35,109 nt of DNA, taken from contig CAJUFU010000032.1 in NCBI GenBank assembly GCA_910585555.1, forward strand, positions 216 through 35,324, in the 5' to 3' direction. Positions 7,039-14,788 of this stretch are shown piece by piece (the first letter of the stretch is position 1; each line of letters opens with the position of its first letter). This stretch comes from an uncultured Lachnospiraceae bacterium (GTDB lineage Bacteria; Bacillota; Clostridia; Lachnospirales; Lachnospiraceae). A program made the translations under genes and the position numbers. The notes under the pieces were generated by a model. The model did not search any database, was not told where the DNA came from, and saw nothing but the letters and a program-made list of their open reading frames with translations.

Positions 7039-7783
7039 CTGCCGCTACCTCCTTTTTATTCATAAAATTCACATAAATCAACGCCACTACCAGACCGAAC
7101 AGCGCAATGCCTGTCACGGAAATATTTAGGTATGCTGCCAGCAGGAAACCAAGAATCAGAAAAGCTGCCGTCTTCTTGCTGATCATCATTCTTGCCAGCA
7201 TGGCAAAACCGATCGCCGGGATCACGCCGGCAGCCACATCCAGCCCATAAGTTACAAATTCCGGAACATAAGATAAAATCTTCTCAATCACTGGCACACC
7301 CACCATATATCCGAGGCCTACTACCAAAGCCAGAACCACCTTGTTTCCAATACCAAAGAGTATCTGTACCCGTTCGACTCCTTTAATGTCTCCCGCCTCT
7401 GCATATTTATCCGCTATATGGGATGCCCACGTAAGCACAAAGGTCATCTGTATATTATCAAACAGGAGAACCAGTGTCGCAATCGGCACCGCCAGTACCA
7501 CTGCGGCCGTCACTTCACTTCCGCTTAAAATAACATACGCAGTGGAAATAATAGTTCCTGATACGAAATCCGGCGGGTTACTCGCCCCTACAGGGAAGGC
7601 CCCCATAAATACCAGTTCCAGCGTTGCGCCGATGATAACGCCCGTCTGCCAGTCACCCAGCACCAAACCTACAAGAGGCGCCACAACGATTGGACGGTTA
7701 TGCATCGTAGAGCCCATATAAGAATGCATATAGGCAAAAAATGCGATTAATATAATAAGTACTACCTGTACTGCCTGTCCCAT
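7022..7783 (-). CDS. PTS mannose/fructose/sorbose family transporter subunit IIC
   Basis: A 253-residue, highly hydrophobic protein with about 7-8 membrane segments. NRPIVVAPLVGLVLGDWQTG near residues 29-48 and GATLELVFMGAFPVGASNPP near 52-71 are the conserved IIC signatures of the mannose class. A short acidic tail ending DDDDF lies in the cytoplasm. It forms the sugar-binding membrane domain with IID. It starts 11 bases after the IIB stop with an AGGAGG-type site (antisense of cctcct at 7791-7796) and overlaps IID. Confidence 0.95.
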   Translation of the reverse strand: MGQAVQVVLIILIAFFAYMHSYMGSTMHNRPIVVAPLVGLVLGDWQTGVIIGATLELVFMGAFPVGASNPPDFVSGTIISTAYVILSGSEVTAAVVLAVPIATLVLLFDNIQMTFVLTWASHIADKYAEAGDIKGVERVQILFGIGNKVVLALVVGLGYMVGVPVIEKILSYVPEFVTYGLDVAAGVIPAIGFAMLARMMISKKTAAFLILGFLLAAYLNISVTGIALFGLVVALIYVNFMNKKEVAADDDDF

Positions 7784-7794
7784 AAAATCACCTC

Positions 7795-8265
7795 CTATAA
7801 AAGACTCATCACGTCAGTAGACGTGTCATCCGGCACCATCTGTACAAAAACTTTCTTTCCGTCGTTCACAAGTTCTTTTACTTTCTCCACATCCGCCTCC
7901 GATAGATGCACGGCTTTTGAGATTGCTTTTCTGTCGCTGCCCGATTTCGTACCGCCAAGATTAATCTCCTGTATTCTGTCGGACCCTTTTGCCAGACGGT
8001 ATACATCTTCTACCGATTCGCACAGTATGAGCAGCTTATATTTGTCAGTTACACCGGACTCTAATGCTTTTATAGAATCCTCCACGCTCTTCATCACCAG
8101 CTTCACATTAGACGGTTTTGCCATGCGAAGGCCCGCCATACGAAGATCGTCTTTCAAAAGTCCATCGCTGGCAATCAGAATACAGTCTGTCTCCAAAAAC
8201 TTAAGCCATGAAAACGCAACCTGTCCATGAATCAAGCGATGGTCAACACGTACTAATTTAATCAT
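7795..8265 (-). CDS. PTS mannose/fructose/sorbose family transporter subunit IIB
   Basis: A 156-residue cytoplasmic phosphocarrier. It begins MIKLVRVDHRLIHGQV, where the His of the RLIHGQ loop is the phosphorylated residue in this class. ATG 8265 is chosen over the in-frame ATG at 8277 because GGAGG lies between them, four bases before 8265. It accepts phosphate from IIA and transfers it to sugar passing through IIC/IID. IIA and IIB are separate genes here, and a BtpA-like gene sits between them. Confidence 0.95.
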   Translation of the reverse strand: MIKLVRVDHRLIHGQVAFSWLKFLETDCILIASDGLLKDDLRMAGLRMAKPSNVKLVMKSVEDSIKALESGVTDKYKLLILCESVEDVYRLAKGSDRIQEINLGGTKSGSDRKAISKAVHLSEADVEKVKELVNDGKKVFVQMVPDDTSTDVMSLL

Positions 8266-8320
8266 TTTAACCTCCATTCCAGAGCATTTATGCGATAAAA
8301 TCAGCTATCAGGCTGATTTT

Positions 8321-9070
8321 TCACGCTAACCCCTCCCTGATCTTCTTTATCATTCCCATAAATTCTGCTACATGTTCTTTACTGACATCTCCGATATCTT
8401 TGTAGTTATCCTTAAAATAACTTCCGACAATAGCCATATCGCCGATTTCCAACTGTTTCGCAGCATTTTCTTTCGTCATCCCGGCAGCGATAACCAGAGG
8501 AAAATCCCCTATTCCGGCACGAAACGACCGTATTTTCTCCATAGAAGTCTCCTGCCCTGTGGCGTTTTCTGTCACGGCGATTGCGTCGCAGCGCTTCATC
8601 GCTATCTTCAAATCTTCTTCCAGAGAATTTTCCGAAAGCATCGGCTGGTATTTAAAACGAACCCCGCCAATCAGATACGCATCTGTTTTCTTCCTGTACA
8701 GATCAAAAAAAACTTCCAGCGTCGCTTCATCCCTGGGTTTTACATGTCCTACAACAGAATCCACCTGCAGGAATTTTGCATCATATTTTGCCGCCAGCTC
8801 AAATCCCATAGCATCTACATTCAGACAGTTTACGCCATAGGGGACATGCAGGTTCCCCTGTGCCGCATAATCCAGGATTTTTTCCAGGTGATAATAATTT
8901 CCATAATAGTTTTCCAGCATGATACCGTCAATGCCGCCTTCTTCCAACAACCTAATCTCATTTTTTGCCTTTTCGAATATCTGCGTTTCCCCTTCTCCTT
9001 TTAAGTGAATCATGCCAAGAATCGGCTTTTTTACAGGAAACAACGATAAAATCCCATTTCTTTGCTCCAT
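8321..9070 (-). CDS. BtpA/SgcQ family TIM-barrel protein
   Basis: A 249-residue protein. KPILGMIHLKGEG near residue 15 and GGIDGIMLENYYGNYY near 45 match the BtpA family (PF03437). VGHVKPRDEATLEVFF, IGGVRF and VTENATGQETS follow in barrel order, and a late phosphate-loop-like AIVGSYFK closes it. BtpA was linked to photosystem I assembly in cyanobacteria. SgcQ is its homologue in an enterobacterial PTS operon of unknown sugar. In this setting it is probably a sugar-phosphate-processing enzyme. The ATG directly abuts the IIA stop (TAA|ATG) with GAGGAGGAGG inside IIA, so the two are coupled. No separate aldolase or isomerase is in the operon, which makes this the only candidate metabolic enzyme. 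Confidence 0.9.
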   Translation of the reverse strand: MEQRNGILSLFPVKKPILGMIHLKGEGETQIFEKAKNEIRLLEEGGIDGIMLENYYGNYYHLEKILDYAAQGNLHVPYGVNCLNVDAMGFELAAKYDAKFLQVDSVVGHVKPRDEATLEVFFDLYRKKTDAYLIGGVRFKYQPMLSENSLEEDLKIAMKRCDAIAVTENATGQETSMEKIRSFRAGIGDFPLVIAAGMTKENAAKQLEIGDMAIVGSYFKDNYKDIGDVSKEHVAEFMGMIKKIREGLA

Positions 9071-9487
9071 TTAGAAATCCTCCTCCTCTTCGTTTTTCAA
9101 TACCACATGTGTAATGCCCTCTCTGGCTGTGTCCACGATTTCTTCAACCGCACTCTCGTCAAGTGGTACAACACTGGTCAGCACTTCCGCCGCCATATTG
9201 AAATTCATGCCGGCAAACACCTTAACATTCTCATAAATTGATAATGTCATCAGTGCGTTACAGACGCTCCCGCCGAACACATCCGTTAGAATGACAAACT
9301 CCGTATCCTTACAGTCTTTGATCTCATTTTCTAACGCTGTCTTAAAATCCGCCGCATTTTCTCCCGGATACAGGCTGTAAGCCCTAACGTCTTCTGCCAG
9401 CTCTCCCAGTATCATCTTCAGAGAATCCCTCAATCCTTTTGAAAATTCACCGTGAGATGCCAGTATTACCTGTCGTTTCTCCACCAT
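9071..9487 (-). CDS. PTS mannose-type sugar transporter subunit IIA
   Basis: A 138-residue cytoplasmic phosphocarrier of the EIIA-Man fold. ILASHGEFSKGLRDS near residues 8-22 contains the His that takes phosphate from HPr. VILTDVFGGSVCNALMTL near 85-102 is the second family signature (D-x-x-GG-S-x-N). First gene of the minus-strand PTS operon, so it should be translated from the leader that begins in the AT-rich divergent spacer. An AGAGAGGAGGAG site precedes ATG 9487. Confidence 0.95.
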   Translation of the reverse strand: MVEKRQVILASHGEFSKGLRDSLKMILGELAEDVRAYSLYPGENAADFKTALENEIKDCKDTEFVILTDVFGGSVCNALMTLSIYENVKVFAGMNFNMAAEVLTSVVPLDESAVEEIVDTAREGITHVVLKNEEEEDF

Positions 9488-9503
9488 TTTCTCCTCCTCT
9501 CTT

Positions 9504-9640
9504 TATTTGTCTTTATTTATATTATATTGTATTATATTGTATTATCTTAACTCAATATAACACTTTAACAGTCCATATGCAATAGGAAGTATAAATTTGT
9601 ACAATATGCACAAATTCATATTTATTTAATTAGACAAATA
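9504..9640. promoter_or_regulatory. Divergent control region with mirrored TATTTGTCT / AGACAAATA sites
   Basis: The spacer between the PTS operon and gntR holds a 9-bp motif in opposite orientation at each end: TATTTGTCT (9504-9512) beside the IIA start and AGACAAATA (9632-9640) over the -35 of gntR. In the middle is AATTTGT-N9-ACAAATT (9594-9600 / 9610-9616). An ATTATATTGT direct repeat (9521-9540 area) supplies several possible minus-strand -10 boxes. A GTCT/AGAC core resembles known operators of HutC-type GntR regulators, so these are good candidates for the neighbour's binding sites. Confidence 0.5.
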
Positions 9641-9660
9641 CTCCTGCATTATGCTATAAT
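9631..9660 (+). promoter_or_regulatory. Promoter of gntR
   Basis: TAGACA (9631-9636) and TATAAT (9655-9660) are 18 bases apart. The -10 is extended (TGC immediately before it). Transcription would start near 9667, about 26 bases before the ATG. Confidence 0.65.
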
Positions 9661-9692
9661 TTTGGTATATTTTTACTTGCCGGAGGTGGCTT

Positions 9693-10409
9693 ATGGCGAC
9701 ATTTAAGCATCTAAGTCCCATTACTCTCAAAGAACAGCTCTATCAGGAAATCTTGACGCAAATAAAGAACGGAACATATAAGCCAGGCGATAAAATACCT
9801 ACAGAACTGCAACTAAGTGAAATGTATGATATCAGCAGGGTAACCGTACGCCAGACAATGGCGCGGCTCGTCGAAGAACAGATTTTAGTCAAAAGAGCTG
9901 GTAAAGGAACTTTTGTCAAGGAATCCCCGTTTATTGAAAAATATTTTGTTGGCGGAAGTTTTACCGACTCCTGCCTGCGTATGAACACTGTTCCTTCCAC
10001 GCAGATTATCTGTACAGAAACCATACCCGCTCCTGCCCAATTAGAAGGACAGCTGGGCGATTCTGTGATACATATCACGCGTCTTAGATGTGTAAATGGA
10101 ACCCCCAGTATTGTGGAAGAGGATTATTTTCCTTCCACAAATACATTTTTATTACAGGAAGATCTCACTGATGTTTCCCTCTTTTCTCTTATTTATGAAA
10201 AGACCGGGCTGATGCCAAGTAATTCCGAAAGTTTCTTCCAGATTGTTTATGCCACCAAACAGCAGGCTGAACTGCTCGACTGTGCCCCTGCCCACGCATT
10301 ATTGGAAGTATCCCAGAACGTAATGAGTCTCGACAAAAAACTGCTTTATATTAATTATCAATACATTTTATCAGAGCGATACGTATATGCTGTGCGTTCC
10401 GTTCATTGA
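9693..10409 (+). CDS. GntR-family regulator with UTRA effector domain
   Basis: A 238-residue HutC/YvoA-type regulator. Residues 10-75 are the winged helix (YKPGDKIPTELQLSEMYDIS, then VTVRQTMARL and GKGTFV). Residues 90-235 are a UTRA ligand domain (VIHITRLRCVNGTPSIVEED). It has GGAGG (9682-9686) 6 bases before ATG 9693. Its divergent position next to the PTS operon suggests it represses that operon, and perhaps itself, until a sugar phosphate binds. It ends just before a hairpin terminator. Confidence 0.93.
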   Translation: MATFKHLSPITLKEQLYQEILTQIKNGTYKPGDKIPTELQLSEMYDISRVTVRQTMARLVEEQILVKRAGKGTFVKESPFIEKYFVGGSFTDSCLRMNTVPSTQIICTETIPAPAQLEGQLGDSVIHITRLRCVNGTPSIVEEDYFPSTNTFLLQEDLTDVSLFSLIYEKTGLMPSNSESFFQIVYATKQQAELLDCAPAHALLEVSQNVMSLDKKLLYINYQYILSERYVYAVRSVH

Positions 10410-10431
10410 ATATGCGGATAAAATCACTTTA

Positions 10432-10461
10432 TATAAGCCGGAGCTTTTGTGCCGGCTTATA
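10432..10461 (+). terminator. Hairpin after gntR
   Basis: A perfect 10-bp inverted repeat, TATAAGCCGG / CCGGCTTATA (10432-10441 / 10452-10461), with a 10-base loop, begins 22 bases after the gntR stop. The following bases are only weakly T-rich, so it may act together with the larger hairpin downstream. Confidence 0.55.
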
Positions 10462-10492
10462 CTATTACATTTGTGGAAAAGTTTGAACAAAC

Positions 10493-10549
10493 AAAAGGGG
10501 CTGTCGCAAAGTCATCAAATTAGATGATGGTTTGCAACAGCCCCTTTTT
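10493..10549 (+). terminator. Long hairpin, terminator or IS-end relic
   Basis: Arms AAAAGGGGCTGT / ACAGCCCCTTTT (10493-10504 / 10537-10548) are perfect over 12 bp. They continue with GCAAA/TTTGC and TCATC/GATGA around a 6-base loop, giving a stem of about 22 pairs with two mismatches. The 3' arm ends in TTTTT on the plus strand, as in an intrinsic terminator. GGGGCTGTCGCAAA is also like the terminal repeats of several clostridial insertion sequences, so this could be two fused IS ends or a tiny MITE. Confidence 0.6.
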
Positions 10550-10550
10550 A

Positions 10551-10775
10551 TGTGCTTGTATTTTAATTTCTTTATCGCTGGTAATCGACGGAATATTGAT
10601 ATCCTCTTCCTGCACGAAACGCCAGCAGCATCAATTCAATATTCTGTGCAGTATATCCCCGATAAGCCAGGTGGTATCTCAGCGTTTTGGTGAACTCGTC
10701 AATCTGCGGTTCTGATCAGCTACAAACGGGAAAGTCTGTCAGTTCTTCTTCTGCGTCCTTTAATCTTTCAATCAT
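10551..10775 (-). pseudogene. Broken hypothetical gene downstream of manC
   Basis: On the minus strand ATG 10775 opens a frame MIERLKDAEEELTDFPVCS interrupted by TGA. It continues as SEPQIDEFTKTLRYHLAYRG and MLLAFRAGRG before a shift to the frame reading QEEDINIPSITSDKEIKIQ, which runs into the hairpin at 10549. At least one nonsense and one frameshift mutation are therefore present. The family is not recognised. The 3' end appears cut by the hairpin element. Confidence 0.5.
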
Positions 10776-10784
10776 CTATTATTA

Positions 10785-12095
10785 TCAATGATTCCACTTT
10801 TTCTTATCACTGACACTGATATCCTCCCCAATCTGCACCTCTATCACCTGCAGAAGAGTATCCGCCATAATCTTATGTGGAACGCCCGCCGCCATCCTGA
10901 TCACATCCCCGGCAGTCACTTTTCTCTCCACGCCGTCCACCAGGGTACGGCCCTCTCCTTCCACTACTGTCCAGACTTCGTCCCTTCTCTCATGGCTGTG
11001 GTAGTTCATGCCGTGTCCCGGATTCAAGGTAACCTTAATGGTCATGCTTCCTTCTTCTATGTCAATCACGCGAAAACTGCCCCAGGACTTCTCTGCAAAC
11101 ATAATCTGCTGGTCTATCTCATCCACATAGGGTTTGATATAGCTGGACTGCATCTTATCTGACACCAGGATGCCCTCGGGACTTGCCGCTACCACAACAT
11201 CTTTTAGTCCCATGCACAGCACAGGCACATCCAGTTCATTTACCACATGAACGTTATCGCAGGTATCACTTAAGATTGCCTTACCGATAGACTCGTTCTC
11301 CATCGCCTCGGTCAGTGTATTCCATGTGCCCATGTCCTTCCACATGCCGCCGAAGCGCATCACTTCGATCATGGTTTCGTGTTCCACCACCGCATAGTCA
11401 AAGCTGATCTTTGTAAGGGTTTCATACTTTGTATATAAATCCTGATAATCCGTAAAGTCAATCAGTTCGTGGGCACGCTCTAATACATATCCGAGACGGA
11501 AAGCAAACACCCCGCCGTTCCACAGGGCGCCTTTTTTCATATATTCTCTGGCTGTATCCTCATCGGGTTTTTCCTTGAACATAGATACTTTGCTGATATC
11601 ATCCGTATTCTCAGGAATAATATAGCCATACTTCGCGCTGGGATAGGTGGGCTCTATGCCCATAAGCACCAGATTGGCTTCGCTGGCCTCTGCACGATTG
11701 CTCAATTTGTGCAGTGCCTTAAAGTAATCCTGTTCCACATAAGGGTCTACCGGACAAACCACTACCGGCTCCTTAGGAGACACCTTTTTGACATCATGTA
11801 AATACGCCACGGCCAGCGCAATTGCCGGAAAGGTATCTCTGCGGCAGGGCTCCACGCTGATTCCCACATTTTGGCCCAGCTGATTATGGATAGCCGACAC
11901 CTGGGATTTAGAGGTTGCAATGGTCACTTCTGCCGTCTGATCAACTGAAAGAATCTGCCGGTACACGCGCTGTACCATGGACTCATACTCTCCCGCCATG
12001 ATCTTAAATATTTTGATAAACTGCTTAGAACGGGTATCGTTGGACAAGGGCCACAACCGTTTACCCGATCCCCCTGATAACAGTACTATATTCAA
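10785..12095 (-). CDS. manC: Mannose-1-phosphate guanylyltransferase with C-terminal cupin (ManC type)
   Basis: About 436 residues. The N-terminal two thirds is a sugar nucleotidyltransferase: LLSGGSGKRLWPLSND is the GTP-binding signature, VVCPVDPYV the metal/sugar site, and FKEKPDEDTAREY and WNGGVFAF the mannose-phosphate region. The last ~110 residues form a cupin with MNYHSHERRDEVW, GEGRTLVDG and AGVPHKI, as in bifunctional ManC/phosphomannose isomerase type II. It makes GDP-mannose from Man-1-P, supplying surface glycans. TTG 12095 is preferred because GGAGG lies 6 bases before it; the in-frame ATG at 12101 touches that GGAGG and 12134 lacks a site. Last gene of the envelope block, about 90 bases after the S41 protease. 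Confidence 0.9.
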   Translation of the reverse strand: MNIVLLSGGSGKRLWPLSNDTRSKQFIKIFKIMAGEYESMVQRVYRQILSVDQTAEVTIATSKSQVSAIHNQLGQNVGISVEPCRRDTFPAIALAVAYLHDVKKVSPKEPVVVCPVDPYVEQDYFKALHKLSNRAEASEANLVLMGIEPTYPSAKYGYIIPENTDDISKVSMFKEKPDEDTAREYMKKGALWNGGVFAFRLGYVLERAHELIDFTDYQDLYTKYETLTKISFDYAVVEHETMIEVMRFGGMWKDMGTWNTLTEAMENESIGKAILSDTCDNVHVVNELDVPVLCMGLKDVVVAASPEGILVSDKMQSSYIKPYVDEIDQQIMFAEKSWGSFRVIDIEEGSMTIKVTLNPGHGMNYHSHERRDEVWTVVEGEGRTLVDGVERKVTAGDVIRMAAGVPHKIMADTLLQVIEVQIGEDISVSDKKKWNH

Positions 12096-12186
12096 TCTCA
12101 TCCTCCATCCTGGAACGCTTGCGCCACTTCCCATCTGCGCCTGTCATTCCCTGCGTTGATAACGCTTCGCTTAACCAGGGCACCAT

Positions 12187-13551
12187 TTATCTGGTCATCT
12201 TTTCAATTTCCTGTATGGCTCTCTGTAACTGGTTATCCACATCCTCTTCATAATAAGCTTCTCCATCAAATTCACACACAATATCCGGTTCAATACCTAC
12301 CCCATGGATATTATTGCCATTGGGTGTATAATATGCGCTGATGGTAAGCTTAAGCGCCGTGCCGTCACTTAAGGGCATAACGCGCTGTACAATCCCTTTG
12401 CCGAAAGTAGTCGTGCCGATCAATGTCCCCTTGCCATAATCCTTGATGGCGCCTGCCAGAATCTCAGATGCACTGGCGGAATTACCGTTTACCAGTACCA
12501 CCAGCGGCATATTCAGTTCGTGCCCCCCATCACAGGTATACTCGTCGCGCGCCCCATATTTATCCTCGGTATAGACAATCAGCCCCTTGGGCAGAATCAT
12601 CCTTGCGATATCCACCACCACGGGTAGACTGCCGCCCGGGTTCCCGCGCAAATCCAGAATCAGACCTTTGGCTTTGGACCCCTTGATGACCGCCAAAGCT
12701 TCCGTAAACTGATCTGTCGTCACATCGTCAAACTCCGTAATCTGGATATATCCTATCCCATTTTCATACACTTCATAATTGACAGTGGGGCTCTCAATCT
12801 TACGTCTTTCCACATCAATTTCCAGATAATCCGTCTCGCCCTCACGATAAATGGTCAAGTGGACGATCGTGCCCTCCTCACCTTTTACCCGGGACACAAT
12901 CTCGGAAAGATCGAGTCCTTGTGCACTCTCACCGTCTATCAAATAAATAAGATCGTTTTCCCGAAGGCCCGCTTCCTCGGCAGGGGTGTTGGCAATCACG
13001 CCATTTATCTTGCCTAGACCAGTCGCAGGGTCAAGACTGATATAAGCACCGATGCCATAGTAGATACCTTCTGTCTCCTGCATCAGCTGATCCCACTCCT
13101 CCGCAGTATAATAGACAGAATAGGGGTCTCCCAGAGCATCCACCATACCGGAATACATACCCTCAATCATGGCATCTTTATCTATATCTTCGTCTTGATA
13201 ATAATATTCCTCTATAACCTCTTCTATGGTAGTGAGCTTTTTCTCAGTGTCATCGTTTAAGACACTCTCCGCACCGTCAGAACCGCCATTTACCTGCTTT
13301 ACATCGCTTTCTTTGACCAGGTCATAAATCTTGACGCCTGCGGCGGTGATACCTCCCACCAGGGTTGCCAGAATCACACCCAAAAGAAGCCCCAGCAGAA
13401 ACGACCCGCCGCCCTGGTTCCCGTGATGGGGAGGCTGCGGCTGTATCGGCGTAAGCGGAGGTTGCGGCTGGTTGTAATAAGGATTGTTCCCGACGTAACC
13501 ATTATTATGATAATCATGATTATAGTAATTGTTATCTCCGCCTTGATTCAC
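12187..13551 (-). CDS. S41 family C-terminal processing peptidase (CtpA-like)
   Basis: A 454-residue, membrane-anchored serine protease. Residues 1-48 are a low-complexity Asn/Tyr/Pro/His-rich cytoplasmic tail, followed by a Gly/Leu/Val membrane helix at about 50-75. A PDZ domain (GIGAYISLDPATG to VHLTIYREG) lies near 165-250. In the S41 core, VNGNSASASEILAGA carries the catalytic Ser and TTFGKGIVQ the catalytic Lys; LDLRGNPGGSLPV is the conserved substrate loop. It cleaves C-terminal tails of cell-surface proteins. It lies 20 bases after the M23 gene, suggesting it processes the same division or hydrolase complex. The tail is longer and more biased than usual. Confidence 0.93.
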   Translation of the reverse strand: MNQGGDNNYYNHDYHNNGYVGNNPYYNQPQPPLTPIQPQPPHHGNQGGGSFLLGLLLGVILATLVGGITAAGVKIYDLVKESDVKQVNGGSDGAESVLNDDTEKKLTTIEEVIEEYYYQDEDIDKDAMIEGMYSGMVDALGDPYSVYYTAEEWDQLMQETEGIYYGIGAYISLDPATGLGKINGVIANTPAEEAGLRENDLIYLIDGESAQGLDLSEIVSRVKGEEGTIVHLTIYREGETDYLEIDVERRKIESPTVNYEVYENGIGYIQITEFDDVTTDQFTEALAVIKGSKAKGLILDLRGNPGGSLPVVVDIARMILPKGLIVYTEDKYGARDEYTCDGGHELNMPLVVLVNGNSASASEILAGAIKDYGKGTLIGTTTFGKGIVQRVMPLSDGTALKLTISAYYTPNGNNIHGVGIEPDIVCEFDGEAYYEEDVDNQLQRAIQEIEKMTR

Positions 13552-13571
13552 AACTATTCATCTCCTACCTT

Positions 13572-14777
13572 TTATTTTAAATAATTCCAGGGATTCACAT
13601 AATTACCGTTTAAACGTACACTAAAATGCAGGTGATTACCGGTAGAACGTCCGGTACTCCCCACCGCGGCAATATTCTGTCCCTTGGATACGGACTGCCC
13701 TTTTGACACATACAGCGCAGAACAGTGCATATAAATCGTATACAGTCCGCTGCCGTGATTGATCATAATGTAGTTGCCCATGCTGCTGCTATAAGCCGCG
13801 GCCGCCACATCACCGTCATAAGCCGCCAGAATCGCCGTGCCTCCAGGCGCCGCCATATCAAGGCCGTTGTGGAACTTCTGAATTCCCAGAATGGGATGCA
13901 TCCGGTTTCCGTATTCATCGGATATCCGCTTATATCCCGGACAGGGCCATGCAAACATACCGCCGTTGTAGACACGGGCATTTTCTGCTTCCAGTCTTGC
14001 CCGCTCTTCCGCAATTGCCTTTTCCAGCGCCGCAATCTCCTGATTCTCCTGTTCAATCATTGCCTCATATTCTTTGATGGCCGCCTCTTTATTGGTAATA
14101 TCCGCAGAAACAGATACAATCTGCGCCTCCTTTTCGGCCAAAAGGCTGTTGACATTTGCCTCTTCCTGTTTGACCGCCTCTCTGGCCTCATTTAGGACCT
14201 CATGCTCCGCTTCCAGTTCTTGTTTACACAGCTCCACATACTCCCTGGTCTCCACGTACTCATCCAGCTTCTTACGGTCATACCGGGACAGCGCCTCAAT
14301 GTAATCGGCCCTGTTCGCCATATCGGCAAAGCTCTCTTCTGCCAGAAGCATTTCCAGATAAAAGGAATCCCCCCGCTCATACATGAACTGAATCCGCTTC
14401 TTCATCGCCGCATACTGTTCATCCTGCTGTTCAATGGCCGCTTCCAAATCCCTGGCAGTCTCCTCAATCTGCTCTTCCTTTTCGGTGATCATATTATTAT
14501 ATTGCTCTATTTTCTCCTGTATGCCGACCAGCTGTTTATCCAGCTGCGTCACATAGGCCGCCAGATCGGTTTTCGACTGTTCCAGCTGTTTCTTGAGCTT
14601 TTCCACGTCTGTCTTGTTGGACTTCAGACCGGAAACTTCCTCTTTTGCCTTCTTGATCTGGGACTCTTTCTCCCGAATGCTGTCATTGGTCAAAGCCGCC
14701 TGAACAGGAGGCATACAAGTACATATAAGAGCCAGACAAAGCATCAGACATATCCATTTTTTCCCGTATTTCAACAT
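13572..14777 (-). CDS. M23 (LytM) murein hydrolase activator with coiled coil, EnvC/PcsB-like
   Basis: 401 residues. A signal peptide (about 1-27, ending VQA) sends it across the membrane. Residues 30-265 are a long heptad-rich coiled coil. The C-terminal ~110 residues are a LytM domain with HNGLD (His303, Asp307) and HLHF (His382, His384), the zinc ligands, and His351. All ligands are present, so it may itself be an endopeptidase rather than only an activator. Directly after ftsX (11 bases), it fits the FtsEX partner role of EnvC/PcsB: FtsEX conformational change opens the coiled coil to trigger wall cutting at division. Confidence 0.93.
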   Translation of the reverse strand: MLKYGKKWICLMLCLALICTCMPPVQAALTNDSIREKESQIKKAKEEVSGLKSNKTDVEKLKKQLEQSKTDLAAYVTQLDKQLVGIQEKIEQYNNMITEKEEQIEETARDLEAAIEQQDEQYAAMKKRIQFMYERGDSFYLEMLLAEESFADMANRADYIEALSRYDRKKLDEYVETREYVELCKQELEAEHEVLNEAREAVKQEEANVNSLLAEKEAQIVSVSADITNKEAAIKEYEAMIEQENQEIAALEKAIAEERARLEAENARVYNGGMFAWPCPGYKRISDEYGNRMHPILGIQKFHNGLDMAAPGGTAILAAYDGDVAAAAYSSSMGNYIMINHGSGLYTIYMHCSALYVSKGQSVSKGQNIAAVGSTGRSTGNHLHFSVRLNGNYVNPWNYLK

Positions 14778-14788
14778 GCTAATCCTCT

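Noticed and set aside
9515..9545. ATTATATTGT tandem copies as a CRISPR-like or microsatellite array
   Set aside because: Only about two and a half copies of a 10-base unit, without spacers; better explained as AT-rich promoter sequence.
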